This document shows, piece by piece, positions 1 through 12,172 of a DNA stretch of 64,000 nucleotides (the stretch's first letter is position 1; every line of letters begins with the position of its first letter). Source of the DNA: Isoetes taiwanensis. Taxonomy: Eukaryota > Streptophyta > Lycopodiopsida > Isoetales > Isoetaceae. The translations under genes and the position numbers were made by a program. Below the pieces are notes generated by a model. The model saw nothing but the letters and a program-made list of their open reading frames with translations, searched no databases and was not told the origin of the DNA. The stretch covers positions 18,329,570 to 18,393,569 of the forward strand of contig JAJEKV010000008.1 of NCBI GenBank assembly GCA_021234155.1. Direction: 5' to 3'.

Positions 1-168
1 CCCTCCATTAGCAGCAGCTTTTAAATGTTCCAAATGATATGAATATGAGCAAAAACAAAAAACTAGTCCGAAAAATGAACGTGCATTTTTCACTTCAACT
101 TGCACAATGTTTCTTATTTAGACTAAAACTTATTGCATCTAAAGTTGTTTCTCCAATATATTTCACAA

Positions 169-574
169 CTAAATACTGCTTAAAATCTCCAGTTTCTGGC
201 ACCAATAGTCCATTTGGTCTTTTACAGCAGTTACACCAGTCGATCCAAAGGACTGAAATTTCCTAATTGCATTTTCAATCCCAAGCAAACCATAGACATC
301 AACTTCAAATACTAGACGGATACTTCTTAGCTCGTGTAATGCAAGGTTTTGCAGCTCTGTTTGTTTGCAAATAGCTAATGCCACAGCTTTGCCTACAATC
401 TCGTGAGATGTGCAAAATGGTATGCCCTAGCAACATAAGAACATTGTTTAGAAAGCCAAAAGAACATATAAAAGCAATGGTTAAAAAAGTCAACCCTTGA
501 AAGCAGGTAATCGGCCATTATTGTGAATCAAGGTGTCCAGCAGACAAGGCTTGCCTAACCCTAAATAAAGCCAT
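169..574 (-). pseudogene. ASL: Argininosuccinate lyase C-terminal exons, frameshifted
   Basis: Two minus-strand exons resemble the C-terminus of argininosuccinate lyase, the plastid enzyme that splits argininosuccinate into arginine and fumarate. The last exon (426 down to the stop at 169) begins GIPFCTSHEIVGKAVA and ends near DQMDYWCQKLEI, matching the family's PFRTSHDIVG and FGSTG...DQLDYW blocks in order. It follows a TGCTAG acceptor. The penultimate exon (574-495) encodes QALSAGHLDS and then MADYLLSR, matching the family's ALPAGHLDATTLADYLV. One base is missing between these two halves (80 nt instead of 81), so the frame breaks there. No upstream exon with the SSLMPQKKNPD signature was found in the next 5 kb. 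I infer a gene remnant. A live gene with a sequence error is the alternative. Confidence 0.72.
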
Positions 575-2572
575 CTAGAAAAATGTTAAGCACACAGGAT
601 GTCATTGCCTACTTTCACCCAAGGAAAAACTTTAAGCAAACAGATTCCACAAAGTCCACACTTCTTCCTTCAAGTTATCCATCTCCCTCAGAACAAAAAG
701 GCCTTGCCATGTCTGAACGGGAAATAAATAATAGAGGAATAATAAGTGCAAATGTATTTTCCAAACTAGAGATGTGCAATTACAGGAAGCAGCACTGGCG
801 TCAATAATTATATAATAAATAAATTGCTTGTAGAAGTAGCTTAGACATCATAACTTTGGCTCTTTCAACCTAGGAAATAATGTCCAATGCATGAGTTGAT
901 TGCATCAATAGTATAAGCCAGGATACCTGTACAATAGAATAGAATAGAATAGTTTTTTTTAACAAGGATTTGGAAAACATTGGCATTGTTATGCTTTTAA
1001 GAGGAATGGTAGACATGTGGATAGATAATGTCTTTCATCCTTAAGGGCTATCAACAACCACACAATTGTACACCACTTTCAAAGTGTTGCAAAATTTGCT
1101 CTCTATTACAATGCAGCAAAGAGATTGACTCCAAATCAGATGTTGCACATTTTACATGTGTAAATTGCTCATTCACATGATAAGCTATTCCATTATCATT
1201 CGTGCAATTACCCAGGCTGTAATCCATTTCTAATTTGAACGCTCAATTTTTAGAGGCATTGCATCTCCCAGTTAGAATTTCTTTCCAAGGTCGTATTATA
1301 TTTCCATCTTCAAATTTTCTATTGGATAATGTTTTAACTTGTTACTTAATGCAGGCATTTTGAAAATAACATAGCCTTTATTGCAATGGTTTTAAAAGGA
1401 AGGTTCAATGAGAAAACTGACTTCTTGCAAGGGGCAGAATGTTATGCACAAGGTCACCTCCGGCTGTAATCTTCTTAAAGCATGAAGGAATGGGTTTCCT
1501 TATTTTTACGTAGAAGGACAAAGGTCCTTCAAGACTTTTCCAATTCCAAGACTGGAATACAAAGGTTCTATCAGGATTGGAAGCTGTACAAGGAATGCCT
1601 AGGGGGTCGAATACAGAAAAAGAAAGTCATGCCATGATATATTTTCTTGCTGAATTATGCCCCATCCTTACAAGCAATGTCGTATAATTCTATATTAATA
1701 AATTTATGTATCTTTTGATCTTATTTTCTTAACGTTTGATTTTCGCTTTTTATGATTTTTACTTTCCTATTTCAGCAGAAAAGGTACAGGGAAAATGGCA
1801 TGCACATTGCCCCAACAACAATGAAGGGAAGGCTGAACATTTTTCGCAGATTTCTTTAGACATTTACAATTGCAAGCCCGAATGTTGTATGTACTTGGTC
1901 TCCTAGACCCTATGAACTTGGTTTCCTAGATCCTATGAGCATTTAGTTTGCACTCTTCTTTCTTTGATGTGCAATCTCTTGAAATTGTATCTGTAAATAC
2001 ATATGGAGTGGAGTTCTCCTTCTCTTGCACGGTTGGAGAAACAGTGCTTTCAAATGCACTTTGTCCAGACAACTCTTCTTACTCGAGACTTAGCGATTGA
2101 ATTGATGAGCTCCCTGATTTCTCTTGTCCTTCAGAAACATTAAAAAACACGTATGGACCAAAATATCTGCAACCAGTATCATCTCAAGCCATAAACATTC
2201 ATTTTCATATTTCTTTGCAATATAAGTCGAGATAACAAGTCTTAACAAATAGTGAGACACAGGAAATAGTCAGCATAAGCATCATACCGGTGTTTGTGAA
2301 CGAATGCTGTCCTGCACCCATTGGCAATATCTTTACCATCTGTCAATTGGATGTCATAGAAATGTGCTGAAGGGAACCTACAAATTTCTGGATGCATACG
2401 ATACTGAAGAAAAGGTCATTATGGAGGCATCAAGCAATACACATAACAAAATAGACATCAAGCATGCCATGAAAACAGAAGAACTCACACCAGCAAAAAG
2501 AATATGCCTAAGAATACAAACTTAATGCCCAGCACCATATCCTAGATCACACAAAGGCAAAGGGTCAACTGA
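575..2572. other. Gene-free AT-rich stretch
   Basis: About 2 kb with only short unconvincing ORFs on both strands and no recognisable protein, RNA or terminal repeat. It contains a small AATAG-type microsatellite at about 932-952. If the ASL remnant had further exons they would lie here on the minus strand, but I could not find any. Confidence 0.5.
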
Positions 2573-2735
2573 CCTGAATATGTAGCATAATAACAGGGGG
2601 TTTTCTCTGTGTTTTTGTACGCTTTTCACTAAGGTTTTCCTATGATTTCGTGGTGTATTCAAATGGATGTACTAATGCGTACATCTAGAGTGCACCATTT
2701 CTGAGCCATTGATTTTAGCCTTTTTTTTTCCAATG

Positions 2736-2862
2736 GTCAACAACCAATGGCTCACAACAAAAGCCCTTTTTTTGTGCATGTGGTGCATAATGGTCAACAA
2801 CCAATGGCTCACAACAAAAGCCCTCTTTTTGTGTGTGTGGTGCATAATGGGCGCATGAAGGG
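2736..2862. repeat. Tandem repeat, about 65-bp unit, two copies
   Basis: Two head-to-tail units, each holding ATGGTCAACAACCAATGG, CTCACAACAAAAGCCC and a TTTTGTG(C/T)(A/G)TGTGGTGCATA block. The inverted R1 copy at 24.6-24.9 kb holds four units, so the array has expanded or contracted between copies. The repeated peptide it would encode is a by-product of the DNA repeat. Confidence 0.8.
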
Positions 2863-3539
2863 CTTGAAGGGTGCATGTAGTACAGTTTCCCACCGGCAAC
2901 ACGTTTCTTATCATAACTTTTGATCCAGAGCTCTGTTTGAGATGATTTTATTGCGTTGGAAAGCTCTCTCCGAGATCTTTTTGATACTGTATGATATGGA
3001 TATGTTTGGTAAGTTATCTATGCTAAAACAGCAATTTTTCGGCCGGGTTTGGTAGGCTTTCACATCCTACCGGTGATTAATCTGAGATTGCGCTATTGGA
3101 TATTGTTTTATGGCTCATTTGAATGAAGCTTGCAAAAATTACCATGCATTTTTTAGATTTTGAGGCGGTTATTAAGCAAATTCCAAGGCTTCTAGATCCT
3201 TGTGCTAACAAGCGAGAAAAAGTTTCCCACTTTGGTTTCTCACCACAAGAATCCATGGAGGCCAAAGGTCTTTGTTAAATTCCGGTTGAAAAATGTTTGT
3301 GTATGGGTGTTGCAAACTTTATGACTTTCGAATAATGGGATCAATCTGCTCTATCTTTATGGTAACTTTTACTTATGTTCTATTTGTTTTATTGTGATGA
3401 AATTCAAAAGTTACAGGGTGATGAAAGCCTCAAATGAATTCTAGTTTTTTGGTTTGAATTCTATTTGTCACACGAGGGGCGTCCTAAGGCCCCGAAGGGG
3501 AACCAAATTTTTTTTTGCAACACAAACCATTAACATCCA

Positions 3540-4100
3540 ACATATAAAAATTAAATCCCCAACACATAACAACCAACACATAACAACCATTGACATTAAC
3601 AACCAACACATAACTACCATTGACATTAATTAACACAACCATTGGGTCCAACACATTTAAATTAAAATCCCCTTAAACCCCCTTTGGTTTGGGTGCATAT
3701 TCACACGCGGGGGGGTGGCGTAGGGGCGTGAGAGCCCTCATAATTGTATTTTGCACGTACAAAATCAACTCCATATAATATTCCGCTTGAAATCTTATAG
3801 TATTTTGCGAATCTTGTTATACAGTATAGCAAATTTTGTACTTGCATACCCCACAAACGAGGAACTTTACGTGCGGTGTAGATTAAGGAATAAGGGGTGA
3901 ATATGCCTATCCAACAGCTCTCGTTGCCCGGAGTCACCCCCCGTGTGAATATGCACCCAAACCAAAGGGGGTTTAAGGGGGATTTTAATTTAAATGTGTT
4001 GGACCCAATGGTTGTGTTAATTAATGTCAATGGTGGTTATGTGTTGATTGTTAATGTCAATGGTTGTTATGTGTTGGTTGTTATGTGTTGGTTGTTATGT
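3540..4100. mobile_element. Foldback/MITE-like element, arms of about 160 bp
   Basis: The left arm (about 3540-3712) and right arm (about 3938-4100) are inverted copies of each other. CCAACACATAACAACCATTG and CCCCCTTTGGTTTGGGTGCA on the left reappear reverse-complemented on the right. The loop of about 225 bp contains ACAAACGAGGAACTTTACG. A second complete copy lies at 11,697-12,172, and one arm plus loop at 23,590-23,950. No ORF spans it. It is a non-autonomous inverted-repeat element of unknown superfamily. Confidence 0.75.
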
Positions 4101-5405
4101 GAGCATAGTAACTGGAAAATTGTTATGTTGAAACCGCTCAAACATACTGCATTCATACGACATTTTGCTTGCTGCACTGGATAAAACTGTTGATGTGAGC
4201 CGCTTTGGATCACCAATCTGTGAAATGAGCAAAGTTATGGTGCTATTCCTTGAGCTTTGCTACACACATTTCTTCATAGAATATTGTTTGGCAACTCTAT
4301 AGAGACATGTAATATCATTTAAGCATCGTCATAAATATCAGACTTGCCATTTCAGCAACCATGATTCTCACACAGGTACAACCCTGCATGCACATTGTCA
4401 CGGGCATCTATCTCGGAGACTTCATGTTATTGCAGCATTGGTACTTGTGTCAATTGTTCTCCCTCAGGTTTGGAAAACAAACTAGAAGCAAAAGCTGTGA
4501 TTGTGTCCCAGATAATACAATGCAAAATTGGGAAAACTTCTTAATCTGCCATTCACCCAGCTATATGGGGCAATAATATGGCATTGCAGCGGTGCATCTT
4601 TACTCCTCCAAATCTTGCACTTACAACACTAATGAACAAGACAATCCACTCTCCTTTAATCCATCTATTACTATACAATTTAAGGCATAACCCTAACAAC
4701 CTTTGTGTAAATGAGCTAGCAACTTACGCCATCAACATAATCTCTAGTTTTGAGGCTCAATGCAATACACTTTGAAAATTACATGAAGTAGCTTACTCTC
4801 CGTTTACTCTCCCTTCAAACCAAATGCATACTTGACTGTCAAGATTATTGAATGGCCGGGTAAAAGACAATGAATGTGGTAGTAGCATATCTAGGATCGT
4901 ATGATCAGAAACAACAAGAAGGAGGCTTCTATGTCTAAGAGAGATAGAAATATCAAATATAGGGAGAACCAGTACCATAATACATCTTGCTTGCGAAGCT
5001 ATGGAGGCTTCTTACCAGCAATGGGGATTCAAGAAGACTCTGCATTAAGCTACCATCTATAAACTACAGATTTTAGAGAACCTATTAACCAAGCGAAGCA
5101 CTACCCTTTACCTTCCCATGACCCTTGTTGGCGGGATGGAAACAAAAAATTTAGCAAAAAGCAAAAACAAGAAAACATTCTCCGAGTTAAAGCCCATCGC
5201 ATATTAAATTATATGTTTAAAATTGTTGGAAACATGAGAATCTGTCATTGAACCGTTACTCCCAGCAATGGCTGCATGATCTCTGACTGCCATTACTTTA
5301 ATGACTGAATGACATGAGAGGCATACAAGTCCCTAATTGGAAAACTAAACAATCAGTACGCCAACACAATCAAAATACGCACAATATAACCACTCACATT
5401 GACTG
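4101..5405. other. No recognisable gene
   Basis: Short ORFs of 60-95 codons occur on both strands, but none resembles a known family and none shows splice-linked continuation. No terminal repeats were seen. Confidence 0.45.
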
Positions 5406-5888
5406 TCATACGGCCTCAACAGCTTTATCAGCTGGAAGAAAGTCTTCAACATTAACTTGCTTATTCTCATTTTCCTTGTCTGGAAGAAGATGTTTGTAAA
5501 TCAGAAATATGCCATTGGCACTAAAATCAAGGTGTAACAAATTGTGAGATTTAAAATCTCATTCTTCTTGTCTGCAAGAAGATGTTTATGAATCAGAAAT
5601 ACGTCATTGGCATTTAAAATCAAGGTGCAACAAGTTGTGAGATTAAAATTCCTACATCTATTATCCTAGCTAAGATGAATGACTGTAATTAGATGAATAG
5701 TCTGGTTCATTGACGCAATAATAGGTTTTAGCTGTGATTTGTTATCTTATAAGGTGAAAGAATATACAGTCTTCAAACAACCGCCGTATCTCGGCCAATC
5801 TGTGAAGTGCCAAGTCCTTGACATCAGAATAGTGCCGGTATTCAGGATCATCCGCACAAACAGCTATGATCTTGTCATTCTTTTCACC
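5406..5888 (-). pseudogene. Soluble inorganic pyrophosphatase fragment, last exons, truncated
   Basis: Two minus-strand exons match the C-terminal third of cytosolic plant inorganic pyrophosphatase (PPA1 type), which hydrolyses PPi to phosphate. Exon 5888-5768 follows an AACAG acceptor and encodes [17 protein letters not shown] then [13 protein letters not shown]. It ends in phase 1 before GTATAT. Exon 5479-5406 follows TTCCAG, completes the split Tyr codon and reads KENENKQVNVEDFLPADKAV. It stops at VEAV*, where the family continues with QYSMDLYAEYI. Remnants of QSM are visible right after the stop. No upstream exons with the metal-binding aspartates were found. I infer a truncated remnant, though the two junctions are still spliceable. 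Confidence 0.8.
5463..5652. repeat. Tandem duplication of about 95 bp across a splice acceptor
   Basis: The segment 5463-5560 is repeated with mismatches at 5561-5652. Shared blocks include CTTGTCTG.AAGAAGATGTTT, AATCAGAAATA and AAATCAAGGTG. The first copy contains the start of the last pyrophosphatase exon, so the duplication has also copied part of the intron/exon boundary. Confidence 0.75.
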
Positions 5889-5989
5889 CTGTTAAGGAAA
5901 AACACAAAGGGCAAAAAATGGCAGTTTGAAAATTGATTCTGAGTTTTCTGTAAAATGCAAAATTTGCCTATTACCTGTGCGATTCAACT

Positions 5990-6208
5990 GGTTCTGCTGC
6001 CGATCTCCACAAAGCGACCTTGAGCACAGCAAAAAAAGAAACCGGATTCAAGACGTCGAGTTCTTTACCAGGTGACCGCCAGTTTACAGGAAATAGGAGG
6101 TTTGGAGCAGTCACCAACATATCCTAGGGATATTCTAGCATATACCTAGGATATGCCAAAAGCCCACGTAAACAAGGGTTTGCCCCCCTAGGGGCAACCC
6201 AAAAAGTT
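5990..6208 (-). repeat. Dispersed repeat R2, copy 1
   Basis: Inverted relative to 27,530-27,810. Shared blocks are GCCGATCTCCACA, GGTGACCGCCAGTTTACAGG, AAATAGGAGGTTTGGAGCAG, GGATATGCCAAAAGCCCACG and TAAACAAGGGTTTGCCCCC. Each copy lies beside gene fragments (pyrophosphatase here, KCS/eIF6 there). No ORF and no clear terminal structure were found. Confidence 0.7.
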
Positions 6209-6954
6209 ATATAAAGCTATGGTCAATATATAAAACTTTCAACTTTGTATGCACATTCTATATACTTTATGACTAACTAGTAACTGTCTAACATCTTGTA
6301 AAAATTAAAGTAGATTTATTGCATAACGCATTTAGATGCATTTGATGAGCTCCTTGTTTCCATGATGCCTTTCCATGTCATCTTATCTTCCAGTCTATAT
6401 TTTGTCCTCCTTTTTCTCTTCATATATCCTCCATCATCTTTCTTCCCATTCAACTTAACCTTTGTCGCAAGCCTCCCCATCTGTATTTTGGACTATTCGC
6501 TTTTAATCTAAATAATTTAAAATCATATATGGGCTAATCACATTTTATTATGTATGTAAAGGAATTATGACGTGGGTGATCCTTTCTCCGCAAAGATAGA
6601 AAAGAATCAGAAATGGACGATTGCAACCTTGCAAAGTGCAAAATTGATCTGACTAATCTATCAAACCCTAATTTAAAAAATAAAAGGCCGGCCAATGGCA
6701 ATTAATCGTCCTTAATTTTTACTCTAGGTAGATTGCTTTGGCCGATGGGCTTTAATCTTGTGACAAGAACATGAAGCTCAGTATGGTCTTGTGAAGACAT
6801 GTGATCATAACATGTCTCATTAGAGAGCTTCATTATGGACATCTTTATGGTCCAAAATGCTTAGCATGGACTAGGGAATTTTGTGGATTCTTGTAGAGGG
6901 CTTTAACATGGTCAAAGTAGAAGAGGGTCGATTAGGAGCCACCCCTAATATTGT
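6209..6954. other. No recognisable gene
   Basis: AT-rich sequence without a supportable ORF or repeat. It ends where degenerate LINE endonuclease homology begins. Confidence 0.4.
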
Positions 6955-8965
6955 GTCTGGATTTGAGCGTTAGCAATGGCATCCTCTTCTTCATAACTGC
7001 AACCTATTGAAGCTTGATGATGAAGGTGCTTTCACTTGGTTCAATGGTCAGATTGGTGGGGACCTCTGGATTGGATAGAGCTTACTAGAATGCAGATCAG
7101 TTTTAGCATTTTTCAATTTTTTTTCGATCCTACTACAACCCAGTCAGAGGCAGCAAATTGTGCTTTAATGGATACTTTGTATCAGGATCTTCTCCTCTCT
7201 TGGCAGGGTCTTCTCCCAGGGGTTAATGAACATAACATATTGGCATAGGTTCAAGCTTTGGAGTAGGTACAGATCCAAATAAGTAAAGACTAAAGCAAGT
7301 TTGCAGTGACTCTGTGATGGAGACTATTATTGTATAGGCTTCTTCTCTCATGTAGCTAAGCGGTATCGCATGATGTCAGTCATGTCTTCATTGTGTCTGT
7401 TAGATCTCTTTGTATTCTTACAGCTGACAGATCTCAAGCAACATCTCATAATCTCTTTCACGCTTTTCTTTGGAGAGACAGCTGCAATTTCAATAAAAAA
7501 TGCGAGATGTGATTCTGTCTAGGATCTTTCCCATCAGTCCTAAAAAGAAACTCTATCAATAGAGATAGCTATAACTGCTACTGATTTGAATTTGGCAGTT
7601 TTTGAGCTAAAAAGGGGGAATTGTCCAGGGTTGGATGGTATACCAATTGAGTTCTTTCAAGAATGTAGAGTTTGATGTATTTGACGCCTTTTTTACTATC
7701 ATCGGTCTACTGCCTATGACAAAATTTTGAATACAGGTCTCATCTCATTTATCTTGTCAAGGCATTTGTAGAGAGGATGTGAAAAATATTTTGGTTGCGT
7801 CCATTTCTATAACTCAATTAGGATTTCTTCCGAGAAGATCCATTCTTAAAAATGTGTTTGTTGTGGGCATGTTGGCAAAATCACTATGTTGTGTATCTTA
7901 AACTTGATTTTGCGAAGGCATATGACGGTGTTAGTTGGCAGTTCATGCGCTTATCTGTGCTTAGATTAAAATTCAGACAGCAATTAAGATGCCATGAAGC
8001 CACATGTCTCTGTTCGGGCTGTTGTTCTCTTTTATGATGAGCCATCAAAGGTTTTCCCAATTGGTCGTGATATTCGTCAGGGGTGACACTCAATATGCAG
8101 ATGACACGTTCCACTTTCTGGTCGCTAACTCTGAGAATCTTGAAGCTACAAACTGCAACTGCTCTTAGATACATTCTCAGTGGCTTTTGGTGTCTTGGTG
8201 GGTTGGCAAAAGCGTACGGCCTTATGGGCGTTGGATGCTCTAATTATGACATGCATTCATGATTATCCATGGAAGCTTATTGTTCATGGACATGCCACCA
8301 AGCTACTTGGAAATGCAGAAGTAGCATTGGAAGAAATTATTAAGGGTTTGAAGAAACATCTGTGTTGATGGTCAACTGCAAAGTTATATTTTATTGGCCG
8401 CATTACAATGGCCAAATTAGTTCTTAGCAACATCCAGCTTATTTCAATAGTTCAAAATTTCATCCTCCACAAGTGGGTAGGTGGCATGGGTCTGATGAAT
8501 TTTTTACTATAGAGTAAGGTCCTCATCTTAAAATTAATTTAAAGGCTCATGAATGGCAAAGACGACTTTCCTGATTTACATCTTCTCAAACAATATTATG
8601 GCCATTGTACCCCTCTAAGCAAGTCGGCTGTAAAACTAGTTCTTCTTTTCTACGGGGATTATTGACAGCATGGGATGCGATCACACATCTATTTTGGTTG
8701 TGTCCTTCTGTCCATGCTCTACTAGATATTCACAAAGGCAAGCACTTTGTCAGCCCCATATATCATCTCCTCTTAGCTCCACAGCCTCTTCCACTATGAA
8801 ATGGATGGCAATTGCAAACTCCAGAACCCATGCAGGCTCGTAAGTGGCTCTGGCTTTGGGAAAAGTTGTTCCATCCTAAAGTGTCTATATTTTGCTGATA
8901 AGTTTTACATAGATATTTGCATGCAAATGCTTTGCGGCTTCATAAAAATCTTCATATCTTTGCAA
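6955..8965 (+). pseudogene. Decayed L1-type LINE ORF2 (endonuclease/RT/zf-RVT)
   Basis: Scattered reading frames follow the order of a plant L1-like ORF2. An endonuclease end is at about 7015-7070 (GAFTWFNGQIGGDLW). The RT N-side motif CPGLDGIPIEFF is at about 7620-7660. LGFLPRRSILKNVFVV is at about 7820-7865, LDFAKAYDGVSW at about 7900-7940, and the RT catalytic QYADDT at about 8092-8110. A zf-RVT-like THLFWLCPS is at about 8683-8710. Stops and frameshifts are frequent. A deletion joins the RQG motif almost directly to QYADD, removing about 60 codons that are present in the copy at 31.3-32.2 kb. The homology stops at the R1-like terminus at 8,972. It is a dead copy. Confidence 0.8.
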
Positions 8966-8971
8966 TATCTA

Positions 8972-9100
8972 GCATAATAACAGGGGGTTAATTTTATAAT
9001 TTTGTACGTTTTTTCACATGGTTTTTCTATGATTTCGTTATTATTCGTTTAGGTGTACTAAAAGGTATTTCTAGAGTGCACTCTTTCCAAGCCGTCGATA
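8972..9100 (+). repeat. R1-like terminus
   Basis: TAGCATAATAACAGGGGGTT, followed by TTTTGTACG..TTTTCAC and CTAGAGTGCAC, matches the start of R1 copies A and B with divergence. The continuation differs. This may be a related element sharing only its end. Confidence 0.6.
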
Positions 9101-10185
9101 TTGAATAAGAAATAAAATCTGGTAGTTTAGGGCCTTTCGATTTTCTCTTGAAAAAGAGGCCATATCTAAAAAAAAAAAAAAATTGCTTGGCCAAATTCTG
9201 TGGTCAAGCTGTGCATGCTTCATTTTTAGATTCGTTAATGAAAGGGAGCTTTACAGAGCATTCGATTTTGAGGGTTTGCACAAAATGCAGAAAAATCCCA
9301 ATTCTGATGCCACTGCTCTGGCAAATCTGCATCTACCGATGGGGTTCAAATTCTGTTAGAAAGGTGAAGTACTGGTGGCCGTTGAAAATCACCAGCCACT
9401 TTGGTTGGCTATGGCGGCCACTTTGGTTGGATTGCTTTTTCTTGAATGCTTTCATAAGTGGCCTGATATACTGCAAAGCCACCAAAACTAATAAACTTAT
9501 TACAAGGCCTTCTACTTTAGGGTTCATGGACTAAAGAAAATTTAGGCTTAATTTGAGTTGTGAGGAGGACAGAGCAGTCATGATTTTCAATGGAGAATTT
9601 GCCAGATTAAAGCCGTGAAGGGCCATGGAGTTTTGCCAAATTGAATTCATGGAGGTTTTGCCAGATTGTACAGATCCTTCTGATGCTAGATGGTAGCATC
9701 TGGCTGAAGATGAGTTCTCATTAGACACCACGATTTTGCAGCTGATTTCAGTCTAACAGCAACCTGGAATTTCAACCTGGACCACTCTTTTGGTTTTCGT
9801 GAAATTGTATGCTGGCCCTTTGGATGCACAACTTACTATGCTTAGCCTTGGAGCCAGTCTCGCCATGGCCCCTGGCCTCTCTGGCTAGCTTTATCCATCT
9901 ATCCATTTTCTATTTCAAAGCTCAAGTATTTTAAAATATTGACACTCGTTCCTGTTACAGGTAAGCTTGAAGATTCAGTAGCATCCTCAAGGTATGTACG
10001 TCGTCCTTGTAAGTATTATTGAATGTGGAGACCCTTAACTTCCAGGCCAACGAATACTTTAGAGTGGCATCACTTTCAATGATTTGAAATGGCATAGATT
10101 GCAAAAGCATAGATACCTACCACAGGACCTGGATCTAACTTAGATTCAGATATTGCTATCTTGCAAATCATCTTATTTTCATGTT
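9101..10185. other. No recognisable gene
   Basis: A 128-codon ORF (9148-9534, plus) begins in an A-rich run and has no recognisable domain. I see no splice signals or homology that would make it a gene. The rest is unremarkable. Confidence 0.35.
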
Positions 10186-10708
10186 TGTGTGACGAGGAAG
10201 GAAAAAAATTAGTACCTGTAGAAGTAGACCCGAAGCTGGATATAGAGTCACTATCAGATTTGCTGCAGCCGGCTGCAGACTTCGCAAACTTAGCAGTTCA
10301 TGCAGGATCTTCTTTGCAACCTTTTAGGGAGCAAGAATTAAGCATTGAGCATGAAGGTTATTGTGACTCAAGAGAAGGATATGCATCAGCTGACACTAGC
10401 TCGAAATTGACTGTGGCCACAGATATGAAGGTGCCAACAGAAAGAGGGAATGATGCTTTTGAGTTGGCTTCACAATATGAAAGCAGCATCTCAGAGCAGC
10501 AAATGCATGTTAATTCTAATAAGATAAATGCCCATCAACTTACATGTCTTGAGTTAACTGATGACTTTGGCAGGCCCAAGAAGCTGCAAAAGCAGATGCA
10601 TGAACATGACTCATCTTTTATCTGTCCAAGCATGGCGGAAGACATAGACATTTCCACCTTTCAGTCCTGCCAGTTTCCAAGCTCCCGTGATTGTGTTGAA
10701 AATGATGG
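10186..10708 (+). CDS. Candidate internal coding exon, unidentified acidic protein
   Basis: A plus-strand open frame of about 170 codons, from DEEGKKLVPVEVDPKLDIES to VENDG. It has protein-like composition (acidic, Ser/Glu-rich, probably disordered) and ends at a plausible donor (GATG|GTAAAT), leaving phase 1. A possible acceptor precedes DEEG (GTGTGACGAG). I do not recognise the family, and neighbouring exons were not found. The frame is much longer and less repetitive than chance ORFs nearby, so an exon of a larger gene or a captured exon is likely. Confidence 0.4.
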
Positions 10709-11694
10709 TAAATGCATATGAAGAAACTATATATTTTTTGTACTATACGACTGTCCCTAAGTTGTTTTTTGATGTGGCAGATTCTCATGATTAGATAGCT
10801 AATAGTTCCAGGAATCAATAAAATTGGTACTTGTTCTGGCAAAGCTTTTGCATGAGGTAGGATGGATTTGTTCTGTTTGCATGGCTGCCCATAAGCTTTT
10901 GAAGGCATTCAGTTGAAACAGTGTTTGCATTACAGGTTATTATTTCTATGATCATTTCTTAGTTTAGGCTACCAAGTTCCTTAAATTTTGTGTAAGTTGA
11001 CTACATTCATGCTTCATTTGCATATTCTTTATTGTTTATTATAAGTGTTGCTTATTGCAGAAAGAAAGATTTGCTATTCCATGAGTTACTCTATTCTGGT
11101 ATGTTGATATCTAAGAAAGGCTTCACGCCAGTTGCAATTTGTAATAGTGAATTCTTATGTGTAAAGTCAATTAGGATACAAACATGGTTATGTTCCTAAG
11201 ACTTAGAAGTAGATATATTCAACATAAATGCATTATCCACAGTGGTTTTCTGTATCACAGTGTTCTTAAAAACACATTGTTCATATTTCAAATGTTGAAA
11301 AGTTCAAACTTCAATTGTATTCAAGGATGTGATGTTGTGTTCTTAGAAAACAATTGTTGACATTTTAAATGTTCAAAAGTTCAAATGTATTCAAGGATGT
11401 GATGATTGCAGCTTCTGCTCAACGTCATGAAGGTGACTTAGATGTCTCAATCTAGTGGCATAAAGCTAAGCAGAACTACATAAACAAACATCTTAAAAGC
11501 ATTGATTAGCAGGATTTTTAGTACCTCCATTAATCGAAGTAGGGTATTCGGAGTCTCAAGCTCAAAGTCTAAATTTGGAGTCTATAAATTATGCAATTTA
11601 AAATATATGGTCTGCAATAACACATCATTCATTTTGTATTTTTATTTTCTTGTTTACCTCAAAGTTTATCTATGTTTGCTTCTTTTTGGAGCCC
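10709..11694. other. No recognisable gene; imperfect 75-bp tandem duplication
   Basis: The only structure seen is a direct repeat at about 11,265-11,410. TCAAATGTT.AAAAGTTCAAA and TGTATTCAAGGATGTGATG each occur twice. Confidence 0.5.
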
Positions 11695-11696
11695 GA

Positions 11697-12172
11697 AGGG
11701 CCCAAAATTTTTTTTAATATAACAACCAACATAACTACTATTAATATTAATTAACACAAACCATTACATTCAACATGTTTAAATTAAAATCTCCCTAAAA
11801 CCCCCCTTGGTTTGGGTGCATATTCACACGGGGGGTGACGTAGGGCAGCAAGAGCCCCTATAATTATGTTTTGCACGTACAAAATCAACACCATATAATA
11901 TATTACCTCAAATCTTATAGTATTTTACGAATCTTGTTATACAATATAGCAAATTCTATACATCCATACCCCACAAACGAGGAACTTTGTGTACGGTGTA
12001 GATTAAGGAATAAGAGGTGAATATGCCTATCCAACAGCTCTCGTTGCCCGGAGCCACCCCCCGTGTGAATATGCACCCAAACCAAAGGGGGTTTTAGGGG
12101 GATTTTAATTTAAACATGTTGAATGTAATGGTCTGTGTTAATTAATGTTAATAGTAGTTATGTTGGTTGTTA
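11697..12172. mobile_element. Foldback/MITE-like element, second complete copy
   Basis: Same family as 3540-4100. It begins with CCCGAAGGGCCCAAAATTTT. The left arm contains CCCTTGGTTTGGGTGCATAT and the right arm ATATGCACCCAAACCAAAGG. The loop holds CCCCACAAACGAGGAACTTT. This copy is more diverged but has both arms, which defines the family as an inverted-repeat element separate from R1. Confidence 0.75.

Larger units (their letters stand above)
2573..4100 (+). repeat. Dispersed repeat R1, copy A
   Basis: This stretch recurs, inverted, at 23,590-25,020. Both copies start with TAGCATAATAACAGGGGG, preceded by AATATG. They then share a 64-66-bp tandem block, a unique stretch of about 700 bp, a GGGGCGTCC..AAGGCCCCGAAGGGG motif and an AT-rich end. 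Copy A runs on through a complete foldback (3540-4100), whereas the inverted copy stops before its second arm. A related terminus occurs at 8,972. No transposase-like ORF is visible. The family is unclassified: it is a non-autonomous element or a segmental repeat. Confidence 0.7.
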